Assembly (NCBI GenBank): GCA_013285685.1
Contig: JABDHD010000042.1
Location: 1-32,152, forward strand
DNA: 32,152 bases
Source of the DNA: Bacteroidota bacterium
Lineage (GTDB): Bacteria > Bacteroidota > Bacteroidia > Sphingobacteriales > Sphingobacteriaceae
Reading direction: 5' to 3'
How positions within the stretch are numbered: position 1 is the first letter of the stretch; each line of letters begins with the position of its first letter. A program made the translations under genes and the position numbers. This document shows positions 24,383 through 32,152 of this stretch, piece by piece. The notes below the pieces were generated by a model. The model was not told the DNA's origin. It saw only the letters and a list, made by a program, of their open reading frames with translations, and did not search any database.

Positions 24383-24476
24383 TAAATGGCGAATAGTGAG
24401 TGGTCAACAGGCTAAACTTAAAGTAAATGATTTTTTAACTTGCCACTACGACTCACTACTGACCATTCACCTGCCG
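24383..24476. repeat. TAGTGAGTGGTCA inverted repeat between convergent genes
   Basis: The left arm GAATAGTGAGTGGTCAACAG (about 24390-24410) and right arm ACTCACTACTGACCATTCAC (24451-24470) are made of the same words in opposite orientation. It fills the space between the XRE and DUF47 genes and runs a few bases into the DUF47 3' end. It is likely a dispersed repeat and/or bidirectional terminator. Confidence 0.5.
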
Positions 24477-25111
24477 ATCATAATAGTATTAAAAACATCT
24501 GTTACATTTTTGCACTTGTTTACCGAGCTTTCAAGCGAGGATAATATTTCGCGGTATTTGAGCAGCTTGATGGCATTGTTTTCGGCCGAGAAAAGGGTTG
24601 CCAGCGCACGATAATAAACGTTGTCCGCTTCATGCTCGTAATTTTTTATCTGGCAGCAGATCACCGCTAACTCACCGGTCTTCCTGGTAAACAACAACGG
24701 TATAGCATTTTTTATTTCTGTGCAGGCATTTAAAATAATGTCCGCAAGCTTTTTTATCGGAGCTGAAAATTCGTCGATGTTGTACAGGAACATTCGTCCA
24801 ACCGCCTCGCGAATAGTATCAGCCACATCGTCAATACCCGAGGCGAGTGCATGAATATCAGGCCGGTCAAGTGGGGTAAATACGATTTTATTCAGATAAA
24901 GGTATATCTTATGCGTAATATCGTCGCCAATACTTTCTTTTTTATCAATTTGTTTGTATAAATGTTCAAATCCGGTTGATTTTTCGAGGTTAACAACCGT
25001 TTGAAGTACAACGGCCATATCAACCAGGTTATTTGCCGCCAGGGTGAACTGATCAGAAAACAGGGCTTTGTTAGTTAAAAAATTGCTGAAGTATCCAGTC
25101 ATTTTGTTCAT
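24467..25111 (-). CDS. DUF47 / PhoU-like phosphate-transport accessory protein
   Basis: A 214-aa helical protein with the DUF47 (Pit accessory, TIGR00153-like) pattern: an N-terminal 'FSDQFTLAANNLVDMAVVLQ', a central 'HALASGIDDVADTIREAVGR' with the E/D-x-x-D-D metal-binding helix, and a C-terminal EHEADNVYYRALATLF repeating the E-x-x-x-D pattern of PhoU folds. It binds metal clusters and regulates low-affinity phosphate transport (Pit). Usually the next gene is a pit transporter; here the following gene is a convergent XRE regulator, so the partner is missing nearby. The pst operon lies about 2 kb away. Confidence 0.85.
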   Translation of the reverse strand: MNKMTGYFSNFLTNKALFSDQFTLAANNLVDMAVVLQTVVNLEKSTGFEHLYKQIDKKESIGDDITHKIYLYLNKIVFTPLDRPDIHALASGIDDVADTIREAVGRMFLYNIDEFSAPIKKLADIILNACTEIKNAIPLLFTRKTGELAVICCQIKNYEHEADNVYYRALATLFSAENNAIKLLKYREILSSLESSVNKCKNVTDVFNTIMIGR

Positions 25112-25424
25112 AGCTGCGCTTAAATCAAAAATAAGGCGTGTGTATTAACTAATGATTAAGGAAACACTAAACTACTTTAGTAAAGGCATAAATTTGAATA
25201 ATTGCGGGTTAAAAGGATCACTCCAAACACCACCGTTGGCGCGTTAATTGCAGATTGCCGGTAGTAACAGTGTAAAAAAAATTTCTGCTTATGTCGATTA
25301 AGTAAAAAATGCGTTATGATGTGTAATCGGTCATAATTTGATGTTTAAAAACACGTACATTTAAATAAATATTGCAGCCTGTAAATCCGGCTTCTTTAAT
25401 CGATTCGAAATAAATTCTAACAAT
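25112..25424. other. Divergent promoter region between DUF47 and DUF6515 genes
   Basis: A 313-nt AT-rich gap. A minus-strand -7 element TATTTTTG (plus CAAAAATA 25126-25133) lies 15 nt before the DUF47 ATG. A plus-strand TAAATTTG (25189-25196) is also an exact TAnnTTTG, but 230 nt before the next gene. No ORF or RNA is recognised. Confidence 0.4.
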
Positions 25425-26378
25425 ATGAAAAGTTTAGTGAGGTATTTAGCGCAGGCATGCATTTTGGCTGCCATGTGCTTATTTATGGCGGCTCCGGCAA
25501 TGGCCCAGCGGGGCGGCGGTGGCGGCGGCAGTCACTCGGGTGGCGGCGGCGGCGGTGGCGGTCATATCAGCGGCGGTGGTGGCGGCGGTCATGTGAGCGG
25601 CGGCGGATTTTCGGGGGGCGCCCGTGCCGGCGTAGCTCCTTCGGGTAATCGCCCGGGTGGCGTTCGTTCATCAATGGCGCCGCGTACCGGGGTTACCGGA
25701 TCGCGGGGAGCGATAGGTTATCGCGGTAACGTTAGGGCCGGGTCAACAGGGGCAAGGCCCTACATCAGGGGCAACAATGGCGCAGGCGTATACGGACATG
25801 GCGGTGGATATGGTCACTATGGGTGGGGACATCATAATGGCTGGTTTTACAACCGTGGGTTTTACGGTAGCCTGTATTATCCGTGGCTTGGTTTCGGGTT
25901 TTGGTATTTGCCCTATGGCTGTTATCCTTTTTACTGGGGTGATGCCTTATATTATTATGGCGATGGTTTTTATTACCAATATGATGGCGGCCAGTACACT
26001 GTTGTTGAACCACCGGTTGGCGCTGAAGTAAAAAGCCTGCCCGACGACGCCAAACAGATAATGATAAACGGCGAACAGTATTATGAGTCGAAAGGTGTTT
26101 ATTACCAGCCGGTAAAAAAAGATGATGGTACGATAGTTTATCAGGTAGCCGGCAAAGATGGTGAGTTGAATACCAACCAAACCGGTGTTGCTTCGGTTAC
26201 CCCAAGGATTGGAGATATTGTACCGCAGCTACCCTCAGATTGCCGGAAAGTGCGGCTTAACGGCGCAAGTTACTATATATCTGCAGATGGTATTTATTAC
26301 CAGGAAACAGTTGATGCCAATGGAAATAAAGCTTATAAGATTGTAGCGCTTGACTCTGGCGACCAGGGCAATCAGTAG
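25425..26378 (+). CDS. Exported glycine-rich DUF6515-like protein
   Basis: A 317-aa protein with a signal peptide (LAQACILAAMCLFMAAPAMA, cleavage after AMA ~27). A Gly/His/Ser-rich stretch (~29-65) and an Arg/Gly region follow, then a Tyr/Gly/Trp-rich domain around residues 122-180 (GYGHYGWGHHNGWFYNRGFY). Two related C-terminal repeats follow, with 'EQYYESKGVYYQPVKKDDGT' and 'ASYYISADGIYYQETVDANG', the DUF6515 pattern. It is a surface or periplasmic structural protein of unknown role. The gene is unusually GC-rich in its Gly region. A strong hairpin terminator follows. Confidence 0.8.
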   Translation: MKSLVRYLAQACILAAMCLFMAAPAMAQRGGGGGGSHSGGGGGGGGHISGGGGGGHVSGGGFSGGARAGVAPSGNRPGGVRSSMAPRTGVTGSRGAIGYRGNVRAGSTGARPYIRGNNGAGVYGHGGGYGHYGWGHHNGWFYNRGFYGSLYYPWLGFGFWYLPYGCYPFYWGDALYYYGDGFYYQYDGGQYTVVEPPVGAEVKSLPDDAKQIMINGEQYYESKGVYYQPVKKDDGTIVYQVAGKDGELNTNQTGVASVTPRIGDIVPQLPSDCRKVRLNGASYYISADGIYYQETVDANGNKAYKIVALDSGDQGNQ

Positions 26379-26398
26379 ACACAAATCTTAATTTTTTT

Positions 26399-26430
26399 AA
26401 AAGCGGCAGAGAAATTTGCCGCTTTTTTTA
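26399..26430 (+). terminator. Rho-independent terminator of the DUF6515 gene
   Basis: AAGCGGCA (26401-26408) pairs with TGCCGCTT (26417-26424) across an 8-nt loop, followed by a T run. It ends 20-50 nt after the DUF6515 stop and separates that gene from the phosphate operon. Confidence 0.85.
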
Positions 26431-26431
26431 T

Positions 26432-26847
26432 TGCCGAACGGTTAATGCGTTTCGCCCCCGCCCGGCAATAATTGCTGGCCGGCGCCCAGTCACATCAGTC
26501 TGTTGCCTTTATTATTTAAAAATCTACTGCCTGTCTTCACCACACCAAGCTGTCATGCTTTGTCTGGACCATTAAAAGATATAATGATTAAACGCCTTGC
26601 TCCCGGAAGGCCAATGTTAAATTAGTGTTATGTTGCAAATGTGGTTTAACTCTTAATTTAATTGACTGTTAAACAGGTGGCTATATGATATGAAACCGCT
26701 GGAAATGCATTTTTTAAATGAATATTTTTAAAATTATTATGAAGTTAACATTTACATAATATCATCAAAGGTTAATTTTTTCTTAACATTCAGATAATGG
26801 TGGCAACGCACCTTTGACCCAGAAAATTTATTTAATCCTTACTGATT
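26432..26847. other. Upstream region of the phosphate operon
   Basis: 416 nt without a gene. It holds a short near-palindrome CCGGCAAT-AATTGCTGG (about 26462-26479) and an AT-rich stretch with the candidate Pho box. No TAnnTTTG -7 element was found at the right distance from the porin start. Confidence 0.4.
26772..26793 (+). promoter_or_regulatory. Candidate Pho box upstream of the porin
   Basis: TTAATTTTTTC and TTAACATTCAG are 11 bp apart, the repeat period of PhoB/PhoP boxes; a further TTAACA lies at 26745. GATAAT just downstream (26793-26798) could serve as a -10-like box. The porin ATG is at 26848. The assignment rests on spacing and context, not on a known Bacteroidetes consensus. Confidence 0.35.
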
Positions 26848-28293
26848 ATGAAAAAAACATTTACAAAACTTTTTAGTACCGGTTTACTGGTGGGTTTAAC
26901 GTTCATAGGATTTGCGGTGAACGCGCAGACTACTTCGTTAACCAATACTAATGGTACACAGGTTGCTCCGGCGACCGAAACGATCGCGCCATACGCACCT
27001 AAAAATGATTTTAAACCTGCCGACAAGGTAAATGGCGAAAAAGCTACCACAACCAAAGCTGCCGCCGAAGACACCAGCTGGAAACCACAAAGAAGGGTTT
27101 GGGGCTACGCTTTTGGTGATGAGTATTTTGTAGCTCACGCAGACAATGATTTTGTTGGCGCTACAGGCGTACCAGAAGGCGGCGCAGGCGCGTTAAGCAA
27201 AAGGGGTGCAGAAACCAATTATAGCGGCGTACCCACTTACAGGAATGCGTTCCAATTTCGTCGTATCTATTTAGGTTATGATTATGAAATAACCAAAAAA
27301 TTTAAAGCGGAGCTCTTATTGGCGTCTGAGCCATCTGCAAATACAGGTGTAAACGGAACAACTGCTATTCAGAACAGCGACAACCTGGTTGACGGTAAAA
27401 TGTCCTTCTATATCAAAAACGCTAACTTGCGGGCTCGCGACATCTGGACCGGAACTGACTTTGTGATCGGTGAAATGAGCACCCCTGGTTTCGCATTGAA
27501 TGAGCCGGGCACAAACGCTCCGACCAGCCTTTCGGAAACCACCTGGGCTTACCGTTCTATTGAAAAGACCGTTACGGATTTCCACAAAAATAACTCATAC
27601 GATTTGGGCGCTGCATTACAGGGTACATTTGACCCGGCTACCAAAAACTTTGGTTATGTGTTAATGATGGGCAATAACAGCCAGGCTAGCTTATTATCAG
27701 CTGCAAGTGCCAATACTGGTTTCTACAAAATATTTTATGGCGATTTGTGGGCTAAATTCGCAAATAACCACCTTTATGTTGACGTGTATGCGGATTACGC
27801 TAAAACCGCACCGGCCACATCTGCAATCCCCGGCCAGGACCACAACATGTTTAAGTTATTTGTTGCCTACCTGTCAAAACCGATTAATATTGGTGTTGAG
27901 GCTTATACGCAAAATTTCGCAAGCGGCGTGGAGAATTCTACCACCAAATTGCCTGAAGATGCAACTGCCAAAGCTCTTTCGGTTTGGGTTAGAGGCGCCA
28001 TTGTTACTAACCTGAATTATTTTGCCCGTTTTGATACCTATAATCCCGACGGTGATTTTAACGCAGCTGATTCTTATTCGGCCAACACCAACTATGGCTC
28101 ATACAACCCGACGGTTAAAGAACAATTCATTACTGCAGGTTTAGATTATAACCCAACCAAAAACGTTCACTTCGAGCCGAATGTTTGGTTAGTTGATTAT
28201 ACTGATCAAAGAACAGCTTCTACTACCGGTTACGTTGCCCCTGACCATACCCTGGTATTCCGTCTTACCTTCTTCTATACATTTGGTAAATAA
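26848..28293 (+). CDS. Outer-membrane porin of the phosphate operon
   Basis: A 481-aa protein with signal peptide LFSTGLLVGLTFIGFAVNAQ, then a Thr/Pro/Ala-rich linker (~30-80) and a beta-barrel domain. Many strands have alternating hydrophobic residues, e.g. 'YRNAFQFRRIYLGYDYEI' and the C-terminal VFRLTFFYTFGK ending with a Phe-rich strand for BAM assembly. In Bacteroidetes this type of porin often precedes pstS and is taken as a phosphate-selective channel (OprP-like in role, not closely in sequence). It is 39 nt upstream of pstS and likely the first gene of the operon. Confidence 0.75.
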   Translation: MKKTFTKLFSTGLLVGLTFIGFAVNAQTTSLTNTNGTQVAPATETIAPYAPKNDFKPADKVNGEKATTTKAAAEDTSWKPQRRVWGYAFGDEYFVAHADNDFVGATGVPEGGAGALSKRGAETNYSGVPTYRNAFQFRRIYLGYDYEITKKFKAELLLASEPSANTGVNGTTAIQNSDNLVDGKMSFYIKNANLRARDIWTGTDFVIGEMSTPGFALNEPGTNAPTSLSETTWAYRSIEKTVTDFHKNNSYDLGAALQGTFDPATKNFGYVLMMGNNSQASLLSAASANTGFYKIFYGDLWAKFANNHLYVDVYADYAKTAPATSAIPGQDHNMFKLFVAYLSKPINIGVEAYTQNFASGVENSTTKLPEDATAKALSVWVRGAIVTNLNYFARFDTYNPDGDFNAADSYSANTNYGSYNPTVKEQFITAGLDYNPTKNVHFEPNVWLVDYTDQRTASTTGYVAPDHTLVFRLTFFYTFGK

Positions 28294-28332
28294 CACAAGG
28301 GAACAACAATTAAACAATAAATAAAACAGACC

Positions 28333-29382
28333 ATGAAAGTAGTTAAAAGTTTACAGTCAGCAATTGTAGCCATAGCCGCAACGTGCTTCACTTTATCTGC
28401 CTCGGCGCAAGACAACACTTTGTTGGGCGCAGGCAGCACCTTTGTGAATCCCCTGTTCTCGAAGATATTTGCCGATTACGCAGCAAAAACCGATGTAAAG
28501 GTAAACTACCAGTCTATCGGGTCAGGTGGCGGCATTTTGCAACTGACCAATAAAACCGTTGATTTCGGTGGTTCTGACGCGCCTTTGAACGCTGAACAAG
28601 TCAAAAAGATCGGTGTCCCGGTTTTACACGTTCCTATGGCTTCGGGCGCTGTTGTAATCACTTATAACATTCCTGGCGTTACGGCAGCTTTAAACTTAAC
28701 GGGCAAAGATATTGCTGATATTTACCTGGGCAAGATCACTAACTGGAACAGCCCCGAAATTGCAGCAACCAACAAGGGCGTTAAATTGCCTGACCTGGGC
28801 ATTGTAGTTGTTCATCGTTCAGACGGCAGCGGTACTTCTTACATCTTTACCGACTACTTAACCAAAGTAAACCCTGACTGGGCATCGAAAGTTGGAAAAG
28901 CAAGTGCGGTTAACTGGCCTGCCGGCTTAGGCGGTAAAGGCAACGACGGCGTTTCGGGCCTTGTTAAACAAACACCTGGCGCTATCGGTTATGTTGAGTT
29001 GATCTATGCTTTGCAAAATAAAATGGGTTTTGCCAATATCCAGAATAAATCAGGCAAGTATATCACTCCTACGCTTGAATCAACAACAGCTGCAAGTAAT
29101 GTTGAACTGCCGCCGAATGCAGAAGTATCATTAACCAACACTGATGCACCAAAAGGTTATCCTATCAGCAGCTTTACCTGGGCCTTGATCTACAAAGAGC
29201 AAAATTACAGCGACAGGTCGGCCGCAAGGGCAAAAATGCTGTTGAGCTTACTTTGGTATAACATACACGACGGTCAGAAAAATTGCGTGGCTTTAAATTA
29301 CGCACCACTTTCAAAATCGGCCGTAAAAGTTGCTGAGGCTATTTTGAAATCAGCGACCTATAACGGCAAACCGATATTGTAA
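28333..29382 (+). CDS. pstS: PstS phosphate-binding protein
   Basis: A 349-aa periplasmic (or outer-leaflet) binding protein. Signal peptide MKVVKSLQSAIVAIAATCFT with a cleavage site after SASA (~25), no lipobox. Phosphate-binding segments: LLGAGSTFVNPLFSKI at 31-46, YQSIGSGGGI at 59-68, FGGSDAPL at 78-85 and VVHRSDGSGTSYIF at 159-172. It delivers phosphate to PstCA and is sensed for Pho signalling. The length is typical of PstS. Confidence 0.92.
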   Translation: MKVVKSLQSAIVAIAATCFTLSASAQDNTLLGAGSTFVNPLFSKIFADYAAKTDVKVNYQSIGSGGGILQLTNKTVDFGGSDAPLNAEQVKKIGVPVLHVPMASGAVVITYNIPGVTAALNLTGKDIADIYLGKITNWNSPEIAATNKGVKLPDLGIVVVHRSDGSGTSYIFTDYLTKVNPDWASKVGKASAVNWPAGLGGKGNDGVSGLVKQTPGAIGYVELIYALQNKMGFANIQNKSGKYITPTLESTTAASNVELPPNAEVSLTNTDAPKGYPISSFTWALIYKEQNYSDRSAARAKMLLSLLWYNIHDGQKNCVALNYAPLSKSAVKVAEAILKSATYNGKPIL

Positions 29383-29389
29383 AAAAGCC

Positions 29390-29522
29390 GAAAGCACAAA
29401 GGTGAAAGCTTAAAGCTAGAAATTAATATTATTTAAAAGACTGAGGCGGAAAACTAAAAGCAGGATAGCATAAATTAAATTGCTCTTCTTTGCTTTTAGC
29501 TTTCTGCTTTCAGCTTTTAGCT
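29390..29522. repeat. AAAGCTTAAAGC inverted-repeat element, pstS-pstC spacer
   Basis: The left arm carries AAAGCTTAAAGC (29405-29416); the right arm carries TTGCTTTTAGCTTTCTGC and GCTTTCAGCTTTTAGCT (29490-29522). The 12-mer AAAGCTTAAAGC and GCTTTCAGCT recur in the pstB-phoU gap (32051-32062, 32090-32099). The element separates pstS from pstC. Confidence 0.7.
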
Positions 29523-29539
29523 CAACTACGTTCAAACCC

Positions 29540-30460
29540 ATGAGTGATAAGAATAAAAGATTGGACCTCTCATACAGCCAGATGAAATGGGAAACCATTT
29601 TTAAGCGCATTTTAATTGTTATGAGCGTAATCATGTTGTTGCTGGTTGCCGGTACCCTTGTAACGCTTATCGTTAAATCAATGCCCACCATCAAATCGCT
29701 TGGGATAGGCTATTTGTGGGGCAAAGTGTGGGACCCGGTTAATAACGTGTACGGGGCGCGCCCTTTTTTGATGGGGACGCTGCTAACGTCGTTTACCGCA
29801 ATTATCATTTCAACGCCGTTTTCATACGCCGTTGCCATTTACCTGGGCGAGTATAATACAAAGGGCTGGCTCTCTAATCTTTTAAAAAATACTGTTGAGC
29901 TAATTGCTGCAGTGCCTTCCATTATTTATGGTTTTTGGGCATTGTTTGTGCTGGTACCAATTGTGCGCAGCTTTGAAATGAAAATTGGGGTAACACCCTA
30001 TGGCGTAGGCGCATTTTCCGCCTCGCTTGTATTGGCTGTAATGATCATCCCTTATGCCGCTTCGCTCGGTACATCTTTAATCAGGATGGTGCCATCCCCC
30101 TTAAAAGAAGGCGCCTATGCTTTGGGCGCAACCCGTTTTGAAGTGATACGAAGTGTGATTTTGCCATTTACCCGTTCGGGGTTGTTTGCCGGTATCTTGT
30201 TGTCACTTGGCCGTGCGCTGGGCGAAACAATGGCCGTCACCATACTTATCGGTAATACAAGCGCGATTGGGAATACTTTTAAGGACGTATTTTTCGGCCC
30301 CGGAAATACTATGGCGAGTGTTATTGCCAATGAATTTAGCGAGGCCGACCACGACTTATATTATTCCGCCCTCATTGAGCTTGGTTTGGTGTTGTTTTTT
30401 GTCACGGTGATCATCAACCTGATCGGCAAGAGGATAATTACAAAATATACAAATAAATAA
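29540..30460 (+). CDS. pstC: PstC phosphate ABC permease
   Basis: A 306-aa permease from the ATG at 29540; the TTG-started form at 29480 reads through the repeat element. It has about six TM helices; the cytoplasmic EAA-like coupling loop is 'KEGAYALGATRFEVIRSVIL' followed by the 'GRALGETMAVTILIGN' segment conserved in PstC/PstA. It forms the channel with PstA. The gene abuts pstA (3 nt). Confidence 0.9.
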   Translation: MSDKNKRLDLSYSQMKWETIFKRILIVMSVIMLLLVAGTLVTLIVKSMPTIKSLGIGYLWGKVWDPVNNVYGARPFLMGTLLTSFTAIIISTPFSYAVAIYLGEYNTKGWLSNLLKNTVELIAAVPSIIYGFWALFVLVPIVRSFEMKIGVTPYGVGAFSASLVLAVMIIPYAASLGTSLIRMVPSPLKEGAYALGATRFEVIRSVILPFTRSGLFAGILLSLGRALGETMAVTILIGNTSAIGNTFKDVFFGPGNTMASVIANEFSEADHDLYYSALIELGLVLFFVTVIINLIGKRIITKYTNK

Positions 30461-30463
30461 TCT

Positions 30464-31306
30464 ATGGACGCACGGATAAAACTAAGAAACACCAAGAGTA
30501 TTTTATTTAAAGCGCTCATCATATTCCTGGCCTTCGTTATCACATTGCCTTTAATTGTAGTATTACTTTATATTATAAAAATGGGTGTTGTGCAGGTTAA
30601 CTGGAGCTTCCTGGTTCATGCGCCCACACCCGAAGGCGTAGCCGGCGGCGGTATTGCCAATGCGCTGGTGGGCAGCTTGTTAATGGTTGGCATGTCAGCT
30701 GTAGTTGCTATCCCTGTCGGCTTACTGGCAGGTATTTACCTGAGTGAAAACCCCGGTACCAGGCTGGCGTATTACACTGGCTTATGCGTTGACATATTAC
30801 AGGGAGTTCCATCGATTGTGGTTGGTATTGTAATTTATTTCTGGATCGTAAAGCCATTCGGTTTCTCAGCTATTTCCGGTAGTATCGCCCTGGCTATCAT
30901 GATGCTGCCGATAGTTGTGCGTTCAACAGAGCAAACGTTGCTGTTATTGCCGGATTCGCTGAAAGAAGCGGCATTGTCATTGGGAGTACCCTATCACCGG
31001 GTGATCATGAAAGTGATAGTACCTTGTGGTTTTGCAGGGATATTGTCGGGAATTATTTTGTCGATTGCGCGAATTATTGGCGAAACAGCACCTTTGCTGT
31101 TCACTGCTTTGGGCAATGTTTATATTTCCACTAAAGTTACAGGGCCGATGGACAGTTTGCCTCACCTGATTTACTTCTATTCAAAAAGCCCTTACCAGGA
31201 CCAGATTGACCAGGCCTGGGGAGCATCGTTTATTTTATTAATGTTTGTTTTAATACTGAACATAACTACAAAACTGATAACAAGAAAATGGAACATACAG
31301 TTGTAA
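30464..31306 (+). CDS. pstA: PstA phosphate ABC permease
   Basis: A 280-aa permease with about six TM helices and the coupling loop [20 protein letters not shown], then the conserved '[13 protein letters not shown]'. It pairs with PstC. Its 3' end overlaps pstB by 19 nt, consistent with translational coupling. Confidence 0.92.
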   Translation: MDARIKLRNTKSILFKALIIFLAFVITLPLIVVLLYIIKMGVVQVNWSFLVHAPTPEGVAGGGIANALVGSLLMVGMSAVVAIPVGLLAGIYLSENPGTRLAYYTGLCVDILQGVPSIVVGIVIYFWIVKPFGFSAISGSIALAIMMLPIVVRSTEQTLLLLPDSLKEAALSLGVPYHRVIMKVIVPCGFAGILSGIILSIARIIGETAPLLFTALGNVYISTKVTGPMDSLPHLIYFYSKSPYQDQIDQAWGASFILLMFVLILNITTKLITRKWNIQL

Positions 31307-32046
31307 GCGCTTCGAAATTTAATGCCTGGTTTGGCGATAATCACGTAGTGAAAGACGTGAGCATCAAGATTGAAAAAAACCAGTGCGTAGCGGTGATGGG
31401 GCCATCCGGCTGTGGTAAAACAACATTTTTGCGCTGTATAAACCGAATGCACGAGTTGATTCCGGGCGCGACAGCTAAGGGTTCACTGAAATTATATGAC
31501 GACGACGTATATAACATGAACCCCATTTATGTTCGTTATAAGATAGGCATGGTATTTCAACGGCCGAACCCTTTTCCGAACTTAAGCATTTATGATAACG
31601 TAATAGCTGGGTACAAGCTGAACGGATTGAAAATGCCAAAGGCAGAATTGGACCGTATAGTTGAAAAATCATTAACTTCAGCTGCTTTGTGGAATGAGGT
31701 GAAGGATTCGCTGCATAAAAAAGGCACCTTCCTGTCAGGCGGGCAGCAGCAGCGCTTGTGCATAGCGCGGGCTATTGCGATGGAGCCCGAGGTAATCCTT
31801 TTCGATGAGCCTACCTCGGCGCTTGACCCGATTTCTACCGCGAGTGTTGAGCAGCTATTTCACGAATTGAAGGAAAACTATACGCTGATCATTGTAACGC
31901 ATAACATGCAGCAGGCGGCCCGCGTTAGCGATAAAACAGCCTTTTTTTATGTAGGCGAATTAGTTGAATTTGACGACACCAAACAAATGTTTACTGCACC
32001 AAAAGATACAAGGACGCAGAATTATATTACAGGAAGATTCAGTTAA
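31288..32046 (+). CDS. pstB: PstB phosphate ABC ATPase
   Basis: A 252-aa ATPase with all motifs: Walker [10 protein letters not shown] at 38-46, Q-loop Gln91, signature LSGGQQQR at 149-156, Walker B VILFDEP at 169-175, D-loop SALD, and H-loop His205. '[20 protein letters not shown]' is the typical PstB C-terminal segment. It drives PstCA. Confidence 0.95.
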   Translation: MEHTVVSASKFNAWFGDNHVVKDVSIKIEKNQCVAVMGPSGCGKTTFLRCINRMHELIPGATAKGSLKLYDDDVYNMNPIYVRYKIGMVFQRPNPFPNLSIYDNVIAGYKLNGLKMPKAELDRIVEKSLTSAALWNEVKDSLHKKGTFLSGGQQQRLCIARAIAMEPEVILFDEPTSALDPISTASVEQLFHELKENYTLIIVTHNMQQAARVSDKTAFFYVGELVEFDDTKQMFTAPKDTRTQNYITGRFS

Positions 32047-32104
32047 GCCAAAAGCTTAAAGCAGAAAGACCAAAGCTTTTTTGCTTTTTGCTTTCAGCTA
32101 ATAG
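32046..32104. repeat. AAAGCTTAAAGC inverted-repeat element, pstB-phoU spacer
   Basis: The second copy of the element: AAAGCTTAAAGC at 32051-32062 and GCTTTCAGCT at 32090-32099, able to pair with each other. It begins at the last base of the pstB stop and ends about 25 nt before the next ATG. Confidence 0.65.
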
Positions 32105-32127
32105 TTTATTATTTAAAACAGCAAGAA

Positions 32128-32152
32128 ATGACACAATTAGAAAACGAAATAG
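32128..32152 (+). CDS. phoU: PhoU-like regulator, partial start
   Basis: An ATG at 32128 followed by MTQLENEI up to the window edge. Position after pstB and this N-terminus are typical of phoU in Bacteroidetes (porin-pstSCAB-phoU). Only eight residues are seen, so the call rests mostly on context. Confidence 0.6.

Noticed and set aside
25765..26013. 82-aa minus-strand ORF rich in His/Asn
   Set aside because: Antisense of the Tyr/Gly-rich region of the DUF6515-like gene.
29480..29539. N-terminal extension of PstC from a TTG start
   Set aside because: The extension reads through the repeat element (FFAFSFLLSAF...); the ATG at 29540 gives a normal PstC start.
1..32152. tRNA, rRNA or insertion sequence
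   Set aside because: No cloverleaf, rRNA-like stretch or transposase motif was seen anywhere in the window.

Overview
The window looks like the chromosome of a Bacteroidetes bacterium, most likely family Sphingobacteriaceae (Mucilaginibacter/Pedobacter-like). The clues are moderate GC, SPII lipoproteins of the CxxK/CQK type, G-poor leaders with almost no Shine-Dalgarno sequences, promoter -7 elements of the TAnnTTTG type, a SprB-type repeat, and a porin-pstS-pstC-pstA-pstB-phoU phosphate operon. The genus is inferred from family-level impressions; no search was run.

Left third (about 0.5-13.8 kb): a phage structural cluster read on the minus strand. From right to left it holds small and large terminase, a tail-chaperone-like gene with a -1 frameshift at a T7 slippery run, two small connector/tail-completion-like proteins, two ~700-aa tail/baseplate-type proteins typical of Bacteroidetes prophages (one with a SprB-like repeat), a short unknown ORF, a coiled-coil tape-measure protein and a 77-aa protein. 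No portal, capsid, protease, integrase or lysin gene is visible. Plus-strand genes, two of them lipoproteins, sit inside the cluster between terS and terL and between the 704-aa gene and the tape measure. A TPR-like lipoprotein runs off the left edge. The cluster looks like a reduced or domesticated phage element carrying cargo genes.

Middle (14-26 kb): accessory chromosomal genes. These are a lipoprotein; a divergent AraC regulator/PhyH-dioxygenase pair with a promoter and paired TGGTCA sites; a CPBP membrane protease convergent with a periplasmic L,D-transpeptidase; several small proteins (47-aa and 50-aa membrane peptides, DUF2158-like, a 53-aa zinc ribbon); an S24/LexA-type repressor; a two-TM PH-like protein; a DUF5995 protein; a GNAT acetyltransferase; an XRE regulator; a DUF47 phosphate-transport accessory protein; and a glycine-rich DUF6515-like surface protein. 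Many intergenic gaps, especially between convergent genes, are filled by short inverted-repeat or simple-sequence elements.

Right end (26.8-32.15 kb): a phosphate-acquisition operon. An outer-membrane porin is followed by periplasmic PstS, permeases PstC and PstA, ATPase PstB and the first codons of a PhoU-like protein. Two copies of an AAAGCTTAAAGC inverted-repeat element separate pstS from pstCAB and pstB from phoU. A candidate Pho box with 11-bp TTAA repeats lies upstream of the porin. Phosphate would pass from porin to PstS to PstCAB, with PhoU as regulator; the DUF47 protein 2 kb upstream is a second phosphate-linked gene.
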